This document shows positions 18,472-26,936 of a DNA stretch of 53,348 bases, in pieces (position 1 is the stretch's first letter; every line of letters starts with the position of its first letter). The DNA comes from Luteimonas aestuarii (GTDB lineage: Bacteria > Pseudomonadota > Gammaproteobacteria > Xanthomonadales > Xanthomonadaceae). The DNA is taken from contig NZ_SMTF01000020.1 of assembly GCF_004357985.1 (NCBI RefSeq), positions 1-53,348 of the forward strand, given 5' to 3'. The notes below the pieces were generated by a model that ran no database searches, was not told where the DNA came from, and saw nothing but the letters and a program-made list of their open reading frames with translations. Both the position numbers and the translations under genes were made by a program.

Positions 18472-18812
18472 GCCGCTACGAAGCCGATGGCGTGCCGGTG
18501 CCGCTGGTGCTCTACGTGCGCCTGCGCGTCAAACCCGAATGCACGCAGGCGTGGCTGGATGCGGTGCACGCGATCGCCGATGCGATGTCGCGGGAAGACA
18601 GCTTCCTGTCCTGCGACCTGCACCGCGACGCGCAGGATCCCAACCTGTTCACCCTCTACGAGCGCTGGGCGGAGCCGGATGTCGAGACCTTCCTTGCGCG
18701 GCAGGACAAGCCCTATCGCCGCGAGTACGAGGCGAAGCTGCCGGCACTGCTGCAGGGGCCGCGCGAACCGCAGGTACTGGTGCCGCTGGCGCAGTGGGGG
18801 CGGCAACCGTAG
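18468..18812 (+). CDS. Antibiotic biosynthesis monooxygenase (ABM) domain protein
   Basis: 114 residues, starting in an ATGA overlap with frmB. It has the dimeric ABM ferredoxin-like fold pattern: [20 protein letters not shown], then [23 protein letters not shown] and a C-terminal [17 protein letters not shown] helix. The family includes YgiN-like quinol monooxygenases and stress proteins. Placement at the operon end suggests an accessory role in aldehyde or quinone stress. The reaction is unknown. Confidence 0.85.
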   Translation: MSRYEADGVPVPLVLYVRLRVKPECTQAWLDAVHAIADAMSREDSFLSCDLHRDAQDPNLFTLYERWAEPDVETFLARQDKPYRREYEAKLPALLQGPREPQVLVPLAQWGRQP

Positions 18813-18839
18813 GCCTCCGGCGCAACGCTGGCGAGGCCT
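18811..18839 (+). terminator. Hairpin at end of frm operon
   Basis: AGGCCTC (18811-18817) pairs with GAGGCCT (18833-18839) around a GC-rich loop and begins at the last base of the final stop codon. It lacks a T-run, so termination may be weak. Confidence 0.45.
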
Positions 18840-18906
18840 GTGAAGGTGAAGGTGGTGCGTCAGCGGTCCGGGCGTCGTTGTCCAATCGTTGTTGATCAAA
18901 TCGCCA

Positions 18907-18924
18907 CCCCGGCGAACGCCGGGG
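18907..18924. repeat. CCCCGGC hairpin (CCATGGACG-type repeat relative)
   Basis: CCCCGGC-GAAC-GCCGGGG, in a 290-bp gap with no gene. It resembles the short hairpins at 20252-20269, 20377-20393 and 25990, which share a GTCGCCCC...GGGG core. Confidence 0.5.
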
Positions 18925-19104
18925 CCCAGCGACTCGTCGCCCCGTGGACAACCCATCGTGCCGGGTGGATCAGCCGTTTGGCTCAAGTCGGCGGCGCGCC
19001 GGGTCGATGCAGGACGACTCGCGCTGAATGGTCGGATACGTGGGCATCACCCCAGCCTGCGCGAGGTCTTTCGCATCCGGATGCGCTCGCACACCGGGGC
19101 GTTG

Positions 19105-19785
19105 CTATCGCCGCGGCACGAAATCGGTGTAGGCGAAGCGCTCGTCGCGCAGGACCGTGTCGCCGCGGTCCAGCACCAGCGGCGCAGCGAACATCGGGCC
19201 GCTCGAGACGCAGGTATGGAACTCCCCGTTCTCGCCACAGGGATCGATGCCGGGCGACAGCACACGCAGCAGGTCGGCGTCGAACGCGTGGCCCGCGAGC
19301 CGCGCATCCAGTTGCCGTGTATCCACGCAGCACAGGTGCGCTTGCAGTCCGCCTGCGATCATCTCGCGTGCCAGCACGGCCGTATCGCTGCCGAACAGCG
19401 GCGTGAGCAGTTCCCAGCCGATGCGTGCGAGGTTGCGTTCCCGGTACGCGCGGATGTCGGCGAGGAACAGGTCGCCGAACGCCATCGTGCGCAGGCCGGG
19501 CCAGCGCGCGGAGGCGGCCGCAAGTGCCGATGCCATGGCCTGCTCGTAATCCTCGTTGGCGCATTGCGCGGGGATCTCCGCTTCCAGCAGCGGCAGTCCG
19601 GCGGCACGCGCCTGCGCCTGCAACACCTCGCGGCGGATGCCCTGCATCGAGGCCCGGCCATATTCACGGGTGATGGTGGTCAGCAGTGCGACGACTTCAA
19701 CATCATCGCGCTGGCGCAGCGTGTGCAGCGTCCATGCCGCATCCTTGCCGCCGCTCCAGGCCAGCAGGACCTGCGTGGTTGGCAT
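19105..19785 (-). CDS. Dph6-like ATP-pyrophosphatase (adenine nucleotide alpha-hydrolase)
   Basis: 226 residues. The N-terminal PP-loop LLAWSGGKDAAWTLH marks an N-type ATP pyrophosphatase. TREYGRASMQGIR, MAFGDLFLADIRAYRERNL and the C-terminal CGENGEFHTCV are typical of the diphthine-ammonia-ligase-like family (ATP_bind_4). Bacteria lack diphthamide, so the substrate is something else; adenylation followed by amidation or thiolation is the family chemistry. It is followed 24 bp upstream in the same direction by a short unknown gene. Confidence 0.88.
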   Translation of the reverse strand: MPTTQVLLAWSGGKDAAWTLHTLRQRDDVEVVALLTTITREYGRASMQGIRREVLQAQARAAGLPLLEAEIPAQCANEDYEQAMASALAAASARWPGLRTMAFGDLFLADIRAYRERNLARIGWELLTPLFGSDTAVLAREMIAGGLQAHLCCVDTRQLDARLAGHAFDADLLRVLSPGIDPCGENGEFHTCVSSGPMFAAPLVLDRGDTVLRDERFAYTDFVPRR

Positions 19786-19809
19786 CAGGCAGCAAGCGAC
19801 GTGCAGATG

Positions 19810-20151
19810 TCAGGCCGCGGCGACATCCCGCAGCTCCCACGCACTGCCGGCCAGCAGCCGCATGCGGTGCTTGAACACGCTGCCCGGCAGCGACGTGGTG
19901 ACCATCAGGTCGAAGCGCAGGTCGCGTTGCTCGCCGTCCACGCGCGCGTCCGGATCGGTCGCGCCCAGCGCAGGGTCGACGGCGTCGGGATCTTCCTGGC
20001 CCGCGCGCCAGCGTTCGAACAGACCCTCGCCGCGCAGCGCGTCCTGCAATTCCTCGGCCATGCCACCGGCCCCTTGCGAACGGAAGGCGAACTGGCCCGA
20101 GGCACGCGCGGCGGCCGGGTCGGGCAGGCTGATGAAGTAACGGATCGCCAT
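19810..20151 (-). CDS. Hypothetical protein, 113 aa
   Basis: It starts MAIRYFISLPDPAAARAS and has a beta-rich pattern with an acidic middle (EDPDAVDPALGATDPDARVDGEQ), ending in a strand pair FDLMVTTSLPGSVFKHRMRLL. No signal peptide or membrane segment. Its stop lies 24 bp before the Dph6-like gene start, so the two are likely cotranscribed. No family recognised. The reading frame has the usual GC-rich codon bias and appears real. Confidence 0.7.
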   Translation of the reverse strand: MAIRYFISLPDPAAARASGQFAFRSQGAGGMAEELQDALRGEGLFERWRAGQEDPDAVDPALGATDPDARVDGEQRDLRFDLMVTTSLPGSVFKHRMRLLAGSAWELRDVAAA

Positions 20152-20251
20152 GGGCGTGGCTCGGAGGATGGGATGCGCAGCGTAACCAAGCGTGGGTCAA
20201 ATCTCCGTTATGCGGCGACGGCATCAGGCGCGATCGCTGGAATCTCCGTCG

Positions 20252-20393
20252 CCCCCGCGCAGGCGGGGGTCCATGACCTCAGCTCCAAGTCGACCGACTA
20301 CCGTCGCTGCCACTCGGGAGCGCTGCGCGCTTGCAAACCCACGAGCTGCGCGACGGGCAGGTGCAACGTCCATGGGTCCCGCCTGCGCGGGGA
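20252..20393. repeat. Facing pair of short hairpin repeats
   Basis: CCCCCGC-GCAG-GCGGGGG (20252-20269) followed by GTCCATGA, and an inverted copy (CATGGGTCCCGCCTGCGCGG, hairpin 20377-20393). They face each other across about 105 bp. The 320-bp stretch 20152-20471 holds no supported gene. A third copy, GCCCCGGCGAAGGTGGGGACCC, is at about 25989. Confidence 0.65.
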
Positions 20394-20471
20394 TGGCGGT
20401 TTCGCCAAGTGGCATGCCGATGATCGCGATGAAGGCTGCGCGGAGGCGGTGGCGCGGGCACGCGATGCCTG

Positions 20472-21125
20472 CTATGCCGACGGCTCCCGTCGCCGCGTCA
20501 CGCCGACCGGCAGTCTCGCCGTGCGCTGCATCTCCGCATCGTCCAGCAGCGAGGGGTCGTGCAGCACCGCCAGCGCGAAGTCGTGCGCATCGTCGCCCCA
20601 GAACAACGTGTCGCCGATCTGCAGTGTCGGTACGCCGAAGACCTGCGCTTCGATCGCCGCCCGTGTGTTGTCGCGCAGCGTGGCCTTCACCGCGTCCGAG
20701 GACAGCAGCGCCGCGTCTACGCCCAACCGTTCGCATAGCGGTGCCAGTGCTTCGAGGCTGTCGCCGGCGCGGCCTTCGGTCCAGATCCACGCGAACGCCG
20801 CATCGATGGCGTGCGGCGCATTGCCCGCCGCGATGCACAGCCGCAGCGCCGCCAGCGGATTGAACGGGTGCGTCGGCGGGAACCGCAGCGGCACGTCGCG
20901 CTGGCGTGCCTGCCACAACACGTGGCGGTAGGTGAACTCGCGCTTGCGCGGAATCTCCGCCGGGCCGCGCTGGCCCAGCGCATCGAGCACGGCGCCGAAC
21001 AGGATCGGCACCGGCTCGATCCCATGCGTGCCGAGCAGCGGCCGCAGCCGCTGCCACTGCAGGTACGCGAACGGCGAGACGACGTCGAAATACCAGCGCG
21101 CCGGTGCAGCTGCCGCGGCGCTCAA
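20472..21125 (-). CDS. 2-hydroxychromene-2-carboxylate isomerase / GST-kappa family protein
   Basis: 217 residues from a TTG start whose last bases overlap the upstream stop (TTGA), implying coupling. It is a DsbA-fold protein without CXXC: ARWYFDVVSPFAYLQWQRL carries the catalytic Ser17-Pro of HCCA isomerases. FGVPTLQIGDTLFWGDDAHDFAL near the C-terminus is the cis-Pro and substrate region. The family uses glutathione in aromatic degradation (naphthalene pathway), but single copies like this are widespread with unknown substrates. Confidence 0.85.
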   Translation of the reverse strand: MSAAAAAPARWYFDVVSPFAYLQWQRLRPLLGTHGIEPVPILFGAVLDALGQRGPAEIPRKREFTYRHVLWQARQRDVPLRFPPTHPFNPLAALRLCIAAGNAPHAIDAAFAWIWTEGRAGDSLEALAPLCERLGVDAALLSSDAVKATLRDNTRAAIEAQVFGVPTLQIGDTLFWGDDAHDFALAVLHDPSLLDDAEMQRTARLPVGVTRRREPSA

Positions 21126-21841
21126 CAGCCCACCGCCCGGTGCCGTGCCACCGCGCGGACGGGCTGCCCCTCCGCGGCTTCGCGGGACAGGAACAGCGTG
21201 GGCTGGCGCACGTTGTAATGGTCCGACGTATCGAACAGCAGGTCGAGCCGCCCGTCGCCATCGAGGTCGCCGGCGAACAGCAGTGCCGCCGACGCATCCG
21301 CTCCGAGACCGACGTTGCCGGTCCCGTCCACGTAGCCGGACATCGCGACGAGCCTGGACCGGCCGCCATCCGGCGCGAACAGGTCGATGTGGCAGTCGAG
21401 AGATGATGCCCGGTCGCGCGGTGCGCCATCGTGGCGATCGCATCCGGCGACCAGCCGGTAGAGCGCATCGTCGAGCCGGATATCGACCGAGGCCGGCTTG
21501 TAGAACGCCAGTCCGGCGGGATCATCCACGCCGACCACCTCTGCCCGCACCACTTCTCCGGCGTGCAGGCCAGCGCCGCGCAGGTACGCCAGTGGCAATC
21601 CGGTACCGAGGTCCGGCCCGACCTGCCATCCGGTCTCGGGGCCATCGTCGGCATCCATGACCGGATCGGCCACGCGCCGCAGTTCGATCCGTGTCGCTTC
21701 AAGCCACGCGCGTTCGCCGTCGTCGTGCAGGGCGAGCATGGCGTCGCCATCGGCGACCACCGGTTCGTCGCCGTGGAAATGTCCCGGCGGCTGCAGCACG
21801 AAGGGCGAGGTCGCCAGCAGCAGGATCAGCATCCAGGACAT
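21122..21841 (-). CDS. Secreted protein with Ca-binding-like DxDGDG motif
   Basis: 239 residues; GGAG 5 nt before the ATG supports this start. A signal peptide (MSWMLILLLATSPFVLQ) precedes a beta-rich domain. Near the C-terminus, LLFAGDLDGDGRLDLLFDTSDHYN is an EF-hand-like or FG-GAP-type calcium loop. No catalytic motif recognised. Translation appears coupled to the downstream isomerase by a TTGA overlap, although one product is exported and the other cytoplasmic. Confidence 0.7.
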   Translation of the reverse strand: MSWMLILLLATSPFVLQPPGHFHGDEPVVADGDAMLALHDDGERAWLEATRIELRRVADPVMDADDGPETGWQVGPDLGTGLPLAYLRGAGLHAGEVVRAEVVGVDDPAGLAFYKPASVDIRLDDALYRLVAGCDRHDGAPRDRASSLDCHIDLFAPDGGRSRLVAMSGYVDGTGNVGLGADASAALLFAGDLDGDGRLDLLFDTSDHYNVRQPTLFLSREAAEGQPVRAVARHRAVGC

Positions 21842-21942
21842 CGTCGCTCCGCGTCGCGCCGACAGGCGATGCACGCATCTTCATGCCGGCGCTGCCGGCA
21901 TGCAATCGGACGGGCCGCCGCCTGGCAGCCCGTCCGTGCCGG

Positions 21943-23259
21943 TCACTCCACCCGCGCCGGATACGCGCGCGGCAGGGCGCCGGCCTCTGCGCTGGGTTCC
22001 GCGCGCAGGTAGCGGTCGCGCAGTTCGGTCTGGCGCGAGCGCATCGGCATCGCGCGGCCGCCCAGCCAGACGTGGCGCGCGGTGTTGGCGACATCCAGCG
22101 GGTCGCCCGACCACAGCACCAGGTCGGCGGTCTTGCCGACTTCGATGGTGCCGACGTGATCTGCCACGCCGAAGGTTTCGGCTGGCACGCGGGTCAGTCC
22201 CGCCAGGCCGTCTTCCCAGGGCAGTCCATTGGCCACGGCATTCCCGGCCAACTGCCGCACCTTGCGTGCGTTGTGCGAGGCATCGCCCGACTGGGTGAAC
22301 CCCACCTGCACGCCGGCGGCGCGCAGGCGCGCGGCGTTTTCCAGCGTTGCGGCCAGCTGGTCGAAGTTGTTGGGCAGGTTGACCAGTGAATCCACGAACA
22401 CCGGTACGTTGGCGCGTGCCAGTTCCGGTGCGAGGCGCCAGGCTTCGGCACCCCCGGCGATGGCGATGCGCACGCCGTGACGCTGCGACCAGCGCAGCAG
22501 CTGGCGGATGTCGGCCGCGCGATCCATCCTCACCACAACGCGGCCATTGCCGCTGAAGTAGCGCGCCAACGTGCTGCGCCCGGCCGGGGTGAGCAGTGCG
22601 CCGCCGGATTCGGCGGGAATGCGCCCGCGGACTTCGTCCACCAGCTGGTCCAGCAGCATCCATTGGCCGGCGCGCGAGGTGCCGGTCAATCCGGCCGCGC
22701 CGCCCCCCAGCGACAGGAACAGCGTGCGCGGACCCACCGGGTCCGGGCTGCCGTCCAGTCGCATCACGCCGCCTTGGCCGCCGATGATCGAGCCGCCGGG
22801 TCGACTGCCTGCGCTCAAGAGGGTGAAGCCGATGCCTTCCACGCGCGCGACCGGCAGCACGATCGAATCCGGGTTGTACGCGAGGGTGACGTCGAACTCC
22901 GGTCGCACCACCATGTCCTTGGCACCATCGCCCAGTGCGAGCGCGGCGTCATTGGTGGCTTCTTCGGCCGACACCTCCTCGATCCCGATGCCGGTGATGC
23001 CGCCGAAGAGCGCTGGCGTCAACCACATGCCGGTGCCGTCGATCATCGGGATGCCCTCGAACACCAAGCCCCGGCCGATCGCGGCGACGCGACCGTCGCG
23101 CACCAGTACGTCGTAATCCTCCAGCACGCCGCCACCGGCCTTCGCCGTATGCACCTTGGTGTTGGCGATCAGTACGTCCTGCGCCATCGCGCCGCCGCAG
23201 GCGAATGCGCCCGCCAGCAGCCCGCCCGTCAACAGCACCCGCATCGCACGACAGCTCAT
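21943..23259 (-). CDS. Amidohydrolase-like protein lacking the metal-binding HxH motif
   Basis: 438 residues with signal peptide (MSCRAMRVLLTGGLLAGAFACGGAMA). The composite beta-sandwich is clear (VLIANTKVHTAKAGGGVLEDYDVLVRDGRVAAIG at the start, then GTIEVGKTADLVLWSGDPLD at the end). At the position of the catalytic HxH, after the first strand, the sequence reads WLTPALFGGITGIG with no His. Later metal His positions are also not evident. It overlaps the upstream amidohydrolase by 4 bp (ATGA). It is probably a catalytically dead partner or a divergent activity; in either case it is exported. Confidence 0.85.
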   Translation of the reverse strand: MSCRAMRVLLTGGLLAGAFACGGAMAQDVLIANTKVHTAKAGGGVLEDYDVLVRDGRVAAIGRGLVFEGIPMIDGTGMWLTPALFGGITGIGIEEVSAEEATNDAALALGDGAKDMVVRPEFDVTLAYNPDSIVLPVARVEGIGFTLLSAGSRPGGSIIGGQGGVMRLDGSPDPVGPRTLFLSLGGGAAGLTGTSRAGQWMLLDQLVDEVRGRIPAESGGALLTPAGRSTLARYFSGNGRVVVRMDRAADIRQLLRWSQRHGVRIAIAGGAEAWRLAPELARANVPVFVDSLVNLPNNFDQLAATLENAARLRAAGVQVGFTQSGDASHNARKVRQLAGNAVANGLPWEDGLAGLTRVPAETFGVADHVGTIEVGKTADLVLWSGDPLDVANTARHVWLGGRAMPMRSRQTELRDRYLRAEPSAEAGALPRAYPARVE

Positions 23260-24629
23260 CGCACACCTCCCACGCCCAGCATGAAGTCGGTGACCGGCTG
23301 CCTCGCCCGGTCGCTGCGGTCGTACACGTGGGCACCGTCGATCCACACGTGCTCGGCCAGCGCGTACACGCTGAACGGGTTGCCGTTCCACAGCACCACG
23401 TCGGCCGCCTTGCCCGGCTGCAGCGTGCCGGTCACGTCATGCACGCCCAGCGAGCGCGCCGCGTTCCCGGTCAGCCAGCGGATCGCGCGCTCCGGCGCGA
23501 TGTCCATGCCGGCGCGTGCCGCGTTCGCCATCACCTTCGCCGCCTCCTGGTTGAGGCGCTGGATGCCTTCGGACGAATCCGAATGCACGATCGCGCAACT
23601 GTTCGCCGGGCGATCGACCAGGGCGATGTTCTCCTGGATGCCGTCCCAAGCCTCCATCTTGAAGCCCCACCAGTCGGCCCACAGCGCGCCGCAGATGCCT
23701 TCGCGCGCCAGCGTGTCGGACAGCTTGTACGCCTCCACGCCGTGGTGGAACGCGGCGATCTCGAAGCCGAACTCGTTCGACAGGTCGATCATCTGCGCCA
23801 TCTCGTCGGCGCGGTAGCAGTGGATGTGCACCAGCACGTCTCCAGCCATCGCGCCGGCCAGCGTGTCCAGCTTCAGGTCGCGCTTGCCCGGCTCCTTGCC
23901 GGCGCGCTTCTTCGCGTATTCCTGTGCATCGATGAACGCGGCGCGGTAGCCGGCCACGTTGCCCATGCGCGTCGCGGGGCCGCCGCGCTGGCCATACACG
24001 CGCTTGGGATTCTCGCCGCAGGCCATCTTCAGCCCGTGCGGCGCACCGGGGAACTTCATCGCCTGCACCGTGGTGGCGGCCACGTTCTTCAGTGTCACGC
24101 CGCGGCCGCCGACCAGGTTGGCCGAGCCGGGCAGGATCTGCAGCGTGGTCACGCCGCCGGCCAGCGCCGCACCGAAGCCCGGGTCCTGCGGCCAGACCGA
24201 ATGTTCGGCCCAGACCTGCGCGGTGACCGGGCTGGTCATTTCGTTGCCATCGCCGTGGGCTACCGTGCCGGGGCTGGGATACACGCCCAGGTGCGAGTGC
24301 ACGTCGATGATGCCCGGCGTGACCCACTTGCCGGTACCGTCCACGCGCACCGCGTCGGCGCCGGCCGACAGGTTGCGGCCCACCTGCACCACCTTGCCAT
24401 CCTGCAGCAGCACGTCGGCGCCGTCCATGCGGGTGCCATCGCCCACCAGTACCGTGGCATTGGTGATCAGCACCGGCGGCGATGCGATCGCGCGGTAGGT
24501 GCTGGGGTAGGCGTCGCCGATGAAATCGGCCTTGCCGGCGGCGGTGGCCGGCGGCGTGTCGCTGGAGGCGGTGGTCGCGCAGCCGGCCAGCAGTACGGCC
24601 GCCAGCGCGGCGGTCAAAGGTTTGAGCAT
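23256..24629 (-). CDS. Exported amidohydrolase (lipoprotein)
   Basis: 457 residues from the ATG that begins a lipoprotein signal (MLKPLTAALAAVLLAGC, Cys17). The metal motif GIIDVHSHLGVYP is intact, followed by VLVHIHCYRADE, AAFHHGVEAYK and VHSDSSEG, the expected metal and catalytic positions of imidazolonepropionase-like amidohydrolases. The C-terminal LQPGKAADVVLWNGNP closes the beta-sandwich. The natural substrate is unknown; exported relatives act on peptides or cyclic amides. It forms a coupled pair with the HxH-less paralog and is divergent from amn. Confidence 0.9.
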   Translation of the reverse strand: MLKPLTAALAAVLLAGCATTASSDTPPATAAGKADFIGDAYPSTYRAIASPPVLITNATVLVGDGTRMDGADVLLQDGKVVQVGRNLSAGADAVRVDGTGKWVTPGIIDVHSHLGVYPSPGTVAHGDGNEMTSPVTAQVWAEHSVWPQDPGFGAALAGGVTTLQILPGSANLVGGRGVTLKNVAATTVQAMKFPGAPHGLKMACGENPKRVYGQRGGPATRMGNVAGYRAAFIDAQEYAKKRAGKEPGKRDLKLDTLAGAMAGDVLVHIHCYRADEMAQMIDLSNEFGFEIAAFHHGVEAYKLSDTLAREGICGALWADWWGFKMEAWDGIQENIALVDRPANSCAIVHSDSSEGIQRLNQEAAKVMANAARAGMDIAPERAIRWLTGNAARSLGVHDVTGTLQPGKAADVVLWNGNPFSVYALAEHVWIDGAHVYDRSDRARQPVTDFMLGVGGVR

Positions 24630-24732
24630 GGTGGTTTCCCCGGACGAATAGGCCGAAGGTAACGAATCGGCCGGGATGTGCAAGCCGCCGGAAGTCATGG
24701 TGCGTGACAAAATGGCCAAAAAGGAGAAGACG

Positions 24733-25509
24733 ATGAAAGAAAAAGAGCAGATCGTCGAAAACTGGCTGCCGCGCTACACCGGCGTGCCGCTGGACCAGTT
24801 CGGCGAACACATCCTGTTGACCAACTTCGGCGGCTACCTCGGCCATTTCAGCCGCCTCACCGGTGCTGAAGTCGTGGGCCTGGACCGGCCGATGCCCAGC
24901 GCCACCGCCGACGGGATCACCATGATCAACTTCGGCATGGGTAGCCCGAATGCCGCGACCATGATGGACCTGCTGTCGGCCACCATGCCCAAGGCCGTGC
25001 TGTTCCTCGGCAAGTGCGGCGGCCTGAAGCGCAAGAACCAGCTCGGCGACCTGGTGCTGCCCATCGCCGCCATCCGTGGCGAAGGCACCAGCAACGACTA
25101 CCTGCTGCCGGAGGTGCCGGCGCTGCCCGCGTTCGCGCTGCAGCGCGCGGTGTCCACCATGATCCGCGACCTAGGCCACGACTACTGGACCGGCACGGTG
25201 TTCACCACCAACCGCCGCGTCTGGGAGCACGACGAGGAGTTCAAGGAACGCCTGCGGCAGATGCGCTGCATGGCCATCGACATGGAAACCGCCACCGTGT
25301 TCGCGGCGGGCTTCGCCAACCGCATCCCGTCCGGCGCGCTGCTGCTGGTGAGCGACCAGCCGATGATCCCGGAAGGCGTGAAGACCGAAGCCTCCGACGC
25401 CAAGGTCAGTGCGGAGTACGTGGAGCGCCATATCCAGATCGGCATCGAGGCGTTGCGGTTGATCCGCCGCCATGGCAAGTCCGTGCGGCATTTGCGCTTC
25501 GACGAGTAG
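24733..25509 (+). CDS. amn: AMP nucleosidase
   Basis: 258 residues from ATG 24733, which has AAGGAG 6 nt upstream; an ATG at 24712 would add MAKKEKT without a ribosome site. It cleaves AMP to adenine and ribose 5-phosphate. Phosphorylase-fold motifs are TMINFGMGSPNAATMMDLL, LFLGKCGGLKRKNQLGD, RGEGTSNDYL, CMAIDMETATVFAAGF with the purine-site Glu, and LLLVSDQPMIPEGVKT. This is the short xanthomonad form without the N-terminal regulatory domain of E. coli Amn. Confidence 0.93.
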   Translation: MKEKEQIVENWLPRYTGVPLDQFGEHILLTNFGGYLGHFSRLTGAEVVGLDRPMPSATADGITMINFGMGSPNAATMMDLLSATMPKAVLFLGKCGGLKRKNQLGDLVLPIAAIRGEGTSNDYLLPEVPALPAFALQRAVSTMIRDLGHDYWTGTVFTTNRRVWEHDEEFKERLRQMRCMAIDMETATVFAAGFANRIPSGALLLVSDQPMIPEGVKTEASDAKVSAEYVERHIQIGIEALRLIRRHGKSVRHLRFDE

Positions 25510-25584
25510 CACCGACGGTTCGACGAGTAGCGCTGGCCCCCTTCTCCCTCGCTTCCGATCCGCCACTCTCCCGCGCGCCTTGCC

Positions 25585-25620
25585 CCCTCTCCCGTTCACG
25601 GGGGAGGGCTGGGGTGGGGG
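25585..25620 (+). repeat. CCCTCCCCC palindrome element
   Basis: CCCTCTCCC-GTTCAC-GGGGGAGGG then the tail CTGGGGTGGGGG. It lies in the 575-bp gene-free stretch after amn, which otherwise holds repeat locus II. Confidence 0.75.
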
Positions 25621-25773
25621 CGCTCTTGCCGTCGCTGTTGCTGCGCCAGATCCGGCATCCCCCGGATTACCCGTTATCCCCGCGACTGCGAAGCAAAAGG
25701 CGCGGCCGCCAGCGAGAGGGGTCGCGGCTTTCGCTTTGCATCTCTGCTTGCTGCAAGCGGAGCAAGATCAAAT

Positions 25774-25960
25774 GCTTCCGCCTATCGGCGGATTACTTTT
25801 CTTTGCTGGCCCAAAGAAAAGTAATCAAAAGAAAGGGCCTTCCCCGACAGAGCTAACGTTCCCGCGTCATTCGCATCTGGATTTTCCGACTCGCCATCCA
25901 TGTCTCGGTCGGAAAACGCCGCACATCCTGTGCGGCGTCCTCCGGGTCTTCTGGCATCCG
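25774..25960 (+). repeat. Dispersed hairpin-rich intergenic repeat, locus II
   Basis: The cleanest single copy of the family. Hairpin 1: GATTACTTTTCTTTG (25791-25805) and its exact complement (25812-25826) around CTGGCC. Then GGGCCTTCCCCGACAGAGCT, then ATTTTCCGAC (25881-25890) facing GTCGGAAAAC. Hairpin 3: GCCGCACA-TCC-TGTGCGGC (25918-25936), ending TCCTCCGGGTCTT. A CCATGGACG-type hairpin follows at 25989-26016. Confidence 0.85.
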
Positions 25961-26086
25961 TAAATCGTCATCTTCGCGACAAGCCGTCGCCCCGGCGAAG
26001 GTGGGGACCCATGGACGTTTCAGCAGCAGCGCGTCAGAGTGACCACTTCAACCAAGCAACAGGGGCGGCAACAGACAGCTACATTC

Positions 26087-26521
26087 CTATGGCGCAGGAA
26101 CCAGTTCCGGCCAATCATCGGCCCGGCCTTCCGCGCGCTTGAACTTGGCTTCGTCGCGATTGAAGCAACGACCTGCAAGTCCCGCGAAGTCGCCTTGTCT
26201 TCTCGGGTGCTCGACATGCTGGACCACGCGATTGCGGTGGATGAACAGCAGCAGCGTTATCCCGTCGTTGCGATCGATGGACGTGCGGCGTTCCACCGGC
26301 CACGCGAAACCAATGATCTCCTCGGCATGCCTGTCGGCCATGTATGGGCCGATGACGCACACCCGGTCCCATTCAGACGGCGCGGCCTGCGCAAGATCGA
26401 CCGACATTCGTCCCGTTGCATGGAAATAATGCGAGATTCCAGCCGAAGACTGGCTGCAGGCAGCGAGCGCAACTGCGATAGGCAACAGCAGCGCGCAACG
26501 ACGGCGCTGCCTATGAAGCAT
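26087..26521 (-). CDS. Small putative lipoprotein, unknown function
   Basis: 144 residues from the ATG in a TGATG overlap with the cupin gene stop; an ATG at 26530 would add three residues. Signal [22 protein letters not shown], lipid Cys22. The mature domain contains WDRVCVIGPYMADRHAEEIIGF and a later HRNRVVQHVEHPRRQGDFAGL; no family recognised. Coupling to the cupin suggests joint expression. Confidence 0.7.
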   Translation of the reverse strand: MLHRQRRRCALLLPIAVALAACSQSSAGISHYFHATGRMSVDLAQAAPSEWDRVCVIGPYMADRHAEEIIGFAWPVERRTSIDRNDGITLLLFIHRNRVVQHVEHPRRQGDFAGLAGRCFNRDEAKFKRAEGRADDWPELVPAP

Positions 26522-26889
26522 CACACCCATACATCGTTCTTAGCGGTGTACTCGCCCTTCGTCGCATCGCCCGTGTTGACCACCCCGCGCGGCTCCACCA
26601 GCATGATGCAGCACTCTTCCGCCGCCACCGGGCGATGCTCCACGCCCTTCGGCACCACGTACATCTCGCCGGCCGACAGCGGCACCGACCTGTCGCGGAA
26701 CTCCAGCGTCAGCGCGCCGTCCAGCACGATGAACATCTCGTCCGTCTCCGCATGGGCGTGCCACACGAATTCGCCCTGCACCTTGGCCAGCTTGAACTGG
26801 TAGTCGTTCATTTCCGCGATGACGCGCGGCGACCAGTGCTCGGAGAACCTGGCGAGCTTGTCTTTCAGGTTGATGGCGGTGTCTGGCAT
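26521..26889 (-). CDS. Cupin-domain protein
   Basis: 122 residues ([19 protein letters not shown]). Single conserved cupin barrel: motif 1 [18 protein letters not shown] with His, His and Glu metal ligands, motif 2 [19 protein letters not shown] with the last His. Small cupins of this kind bind a divalent metal and may be isomerases, dioxygenases or sensors; the role is unknown. It sits between the lipoprotein gene (1-bp overlap) and the serine hydrolase, 47 bp away on the same strand. Confidence 0.9.
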   Translation of the reverse strand: MPDTAINLKDKLARFSEHWSPRVIAEMNDYQFKLAKVQGEFVWHAHAETDEMFIVLDGALTLEFRDRSVPLSAGEMYVVPKGVEHRPVAAEECCIMLVEPRGVVNTGDATKGEYTAKNDVWV

Positions 26890-26936
26890 GTGCTGTCCGG
26901 TGATGCGATCAATGGGAGCCGCGGAAGCCAAGGGAT

